From Parasponia andersonii (taxonomy: Eukaryota; Streptophyta; Magnoliopsida; Rosales; Cannabaceae), in the NCBI GenBank assembly GCA_002914805.1, contig JXTB01000413.1, positions 263,143 to 327,142 on the forward strand: 64,000 nucleotides of DNA, read 5' to 3'. Shown one piece after another: positions 62,101-64,000 of the stretch. Within the stretch, counting starts at the first letter, position 1; each line of letters begins with the position of its first letter. The translations under genes were made by a program, and so were the position numbers. A model generated the notes under the pieces. It did not search any database and had not been told where the DNA came from. It saw only the letters and a program-made list of their open reading frames with translations.

Positions 62101-62214
62101 TGAAAGTTCTAAAAAAAACATATTGAGTAGTCTAAGAGACGAAAATGACCCGACTAAGGGTATTTGGGTTCAAATCAATTTTTCTATGAATCTTTTCTAT
62201 ACTAATTTTTTAAG
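59151..62214. other. Gene-free AT-rich region; possible degraded retroelement at 59440-60480
   Basis: 59440-60480 has a somewhat more complex composition (ATCACGACCTAAATTC, CCCAGTAGTTACCAACTAC, CAGCGATCTAAACTATCG) and resembles decayed LTR-element DNA, but no ends or frames could be defined. 60600-60740 repeats short phrases around AACTGATATAC(C/A)C. Confidence 0.35.
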
Positions 62215-62545
62215 AGAAAATTAGATTTTTTATGGTAAAATTTAAAAAAAAATGAAAAATCTCAAATTTTGAAATTGTTTGAAAAATCTCATATTTACGT
62301 AGAAAAATATCACTTTTAATCAATCTATGAGATACTTAAAGTAACTTAATTAATTGATTACCTCAAGTAATCAGATTGGTTACTCAAAATAACCCAACCC
62401 AACTGATTACCTCGAATATTACTGAAAAATACGAATTTTGAAGAAAATGTTATATTTGTCTAAATATTAATTAAAAGGGATATTTTTCTAAATAAATCTA
62501 GGATTTTTTTTCCAAAAATCAGTACATCTGAGATTCTTCAATGTT
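62215..62545. repeat. Dispersed repeat, copy 2 (relative at 14755-15175)
   Basis: Shows the same ordered landmarks as copy 1, in the same orientation, including GATTTTTTATGGTAA, TGAAAAATCTCAAA, TTTGAAATTGTTTGAAAAATC, ATGAGATACTTAA, ACCTCGAATATTACTGAAAA and GATTCTTCAATG. It is about 90 bp shorter than copy 1. Confidence 0.7.
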
Positions 62546-64000
62546 CAAGCCCTTTGGGTCTGGATTTCTGTAAGAAACCCATTTTAAAAAGACTTGTGGG
62601 CTTTAAACAAAATGCCCCATTTTAGAGTTTTGTTTTACTGAATATCCTTTTTGTAACTTTTTTACAAAAATATCCCTTTTATTGTATGGATTTCTTTTTA
62701 GTCCCAAAAATAGCCTTCCTCGTCCCCGCCTCCATTCTCATCAACTCTCTTCCTTCCTCTCATCAATCATTACGGAGAAGATTCTTCGGCCTCATATCTC
62801 ACGGGCGAAGCGAATCGTCTTACTCTATTCCAAGGCGAACCTACCCGTGGAGCGATTCAATTTCGTGGTAAGGCCGAGAGTTGATTTGCGAGGTAATGAA
62901 TATGTGTTTAAACGACTTGGATTGGTATGAGTTGCTGGAATTGCTTTGGGCCAAGTATTGTAGCCCGTGCAAGGAACTTTTTGGAATCGGTTCCCAAGTC
63001 CTAATAATATCGAGACACGTAATAGGTAATGCTTTTAGAGCATTTTGATTTCGTTCAAAAATTCCATGCAACTCAAATAGTATATTTATATTCGTTTCAA
63101 TAATTTTAATTTTTTTATATTCAAATAGTCTATTATCCATGTTAAATATTAGAATAAATTTTTTTTTATAATGAAAATAGTATTCCCTTTTGTTTTCAAA
63201 TGGGTTTATTCTAACAAACACTTATATTTTAATTACAATTCATTTAACTTTTTTTTTTACTATAAATATCTTGTATTCCAAGTATAACTCATTCTACGAT
63301 TTTCATTTAAATACACTCATAATTTTTATTTAAATACACTCATTCAAATAGGTGAACGAAACGAAAATCTTTTGTTCAAGTCCAATTATGAATAGTATTG
63401 TAGAAATGACGGAAGTTATATTGGTTATTGTGTTTTTTTTTTCCCATTTTAAGATCAGATTTTTGTATAGGACACATCACAAGGACAAATATTAAAATGG
63501 ACCTCTTTAGTTGCAACAGCAAGCTAAGATCTATAACTATCAAGATTTATAAAAGCAACAAATTATTATAATTTATTGTCATTCTTGTTACAAGTCATCT
63601 CCTAAAAAATTTAATAAATTATTGGCACTGATCATTTACTTAATTTACTTTTAAAAAAAGCAAAAAAATTCTTGTTAAAACATCTACAAAATGATATTTA
63701 TATGAGTAGTAGATGAGTTATATACCATTATGCATTATTTATCAATAGTAAAAAAGCGATATATAATTTTATAATAGTAGTGAGTAAATAAAATATACTG
63801 GCATATACTATGGTAAATTGATTACAGACACTAGCAAATTAATTATATACAGTGATAAATCTATTTATACTATAGTAAATCAATTATATGCGCTGATCAA
63901 TTGACTATATATCATGATAAATTAATTTTATACTATGCTAAATGATTTATATACACTGATAAATTAATTATATATTATGGTAAATAAATTTATACATCGG
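62546..64000. other. Unannotated end region
   Basis: 62682-62930 has an open frame of 82 residues (MYGFLFSPKN...) with a Ser/Arg-rich composition. It has no recognisable domain and could be the first exon of a gene or chance. 63780-64000 repeats the phrase ATAAATTAATTATAT(A/G) several times in diverged form. No other feature is seen. Confidence 0.35.

Noticed and set aside
1..64000. CRISPR arrays, operons and ribosome binding sites
   Set aside because: The tandem repeats seen are LTR subrepeats or microsatellites, and the genes are spliced plant genes.
1..64000. tRNA and rRNA genes
   Set aside because: No cloverleaf with proper arms or rRNA-like stretch was recognised by eye. GGTTCGA-like words seen were not in a tRNA context. 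A tRNAscan-SE run would be decisive.

Overview
This window is nuclear DNA from a flowering plant, most probably a eudicot. The protein-coding genes are split by AT-rich introns with GT-AG borders. The protein families (a PRAF-type PH/RCC1/FYVE/BRX protein, an XBAT35-type ankyrin-RING E3 ligase, an ALOG/LSH transcription regulator and a plastid-type aldo/keto reductase) are plant types. Intergenic DNA is AT-rich, full of microsatellites, MITEs and nested LTR retrotransposons. I cannot name the species from sequence alone. One 79-base run of N (32100-32178) and two single N (7602, 50796) are assembly gaps or ambiguities.

Layout. 1-345: end of an LTR cut by the window edge. 1154-4369 (+): eight-exon Tas-like aldo/keto reductase. 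4794-5020: small MITE. 6536-12374 (+): nine-exon PRAF-type gene. 13498-14270: 773-bp foldback MITE with a near-perfect 9-bp target duplication (Mutator-like). 14755-15175: repeat whose relative lies at 62215-62545. 16341-21444 (+): ten-exon XBAT35-like gene containing a 51-bp, frame-neutral exon that encodes an arginine-rich nuclear localisation signal. 21445-30279: intergenic, MITEs only. 30280-34974: GC-rich element with two 989-bp LTR-like arms in inverted orientation, flanked by a perfect 5-bp duplication (ATAGT), enclosing a decayed spliced gene of the 'gypsy-type putative transposase' family. 35460-49690: nest of LTR retrotransposons, made of an old element (arms near 35460-35880 and 48985-49690) interrupted by a solo LTR (35953-36625, TSD TACTC) and by an 11.7-kb Ty3/Gypsy Tat-type element (37062-48789, minus strand) that carries an extra gene in antisense. 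49690-53088: intergenic plus promoter/leader. 53089-53802 (+): intronless ALOG gene. 53803-64000: gene-poor, microsatellite-rich.

The four host genes show no sign of acting together; they are ordinary neighbours on one strand. The most unusual object is the inverted-LTR element at 30280-34974. Its arms look like real LTRs (TG...CA ends, internal U3 subrepeats, a polypurine tract beside the right arm, 5-bp target duplication), but they face each other. Its cargo is the same kind of accessory protein that the neighbouring Tat element carries in antisense. All exon coordinates and domain positions below were worked out by hand from the sequence; family names rest on recognised motifs, not on database searches.
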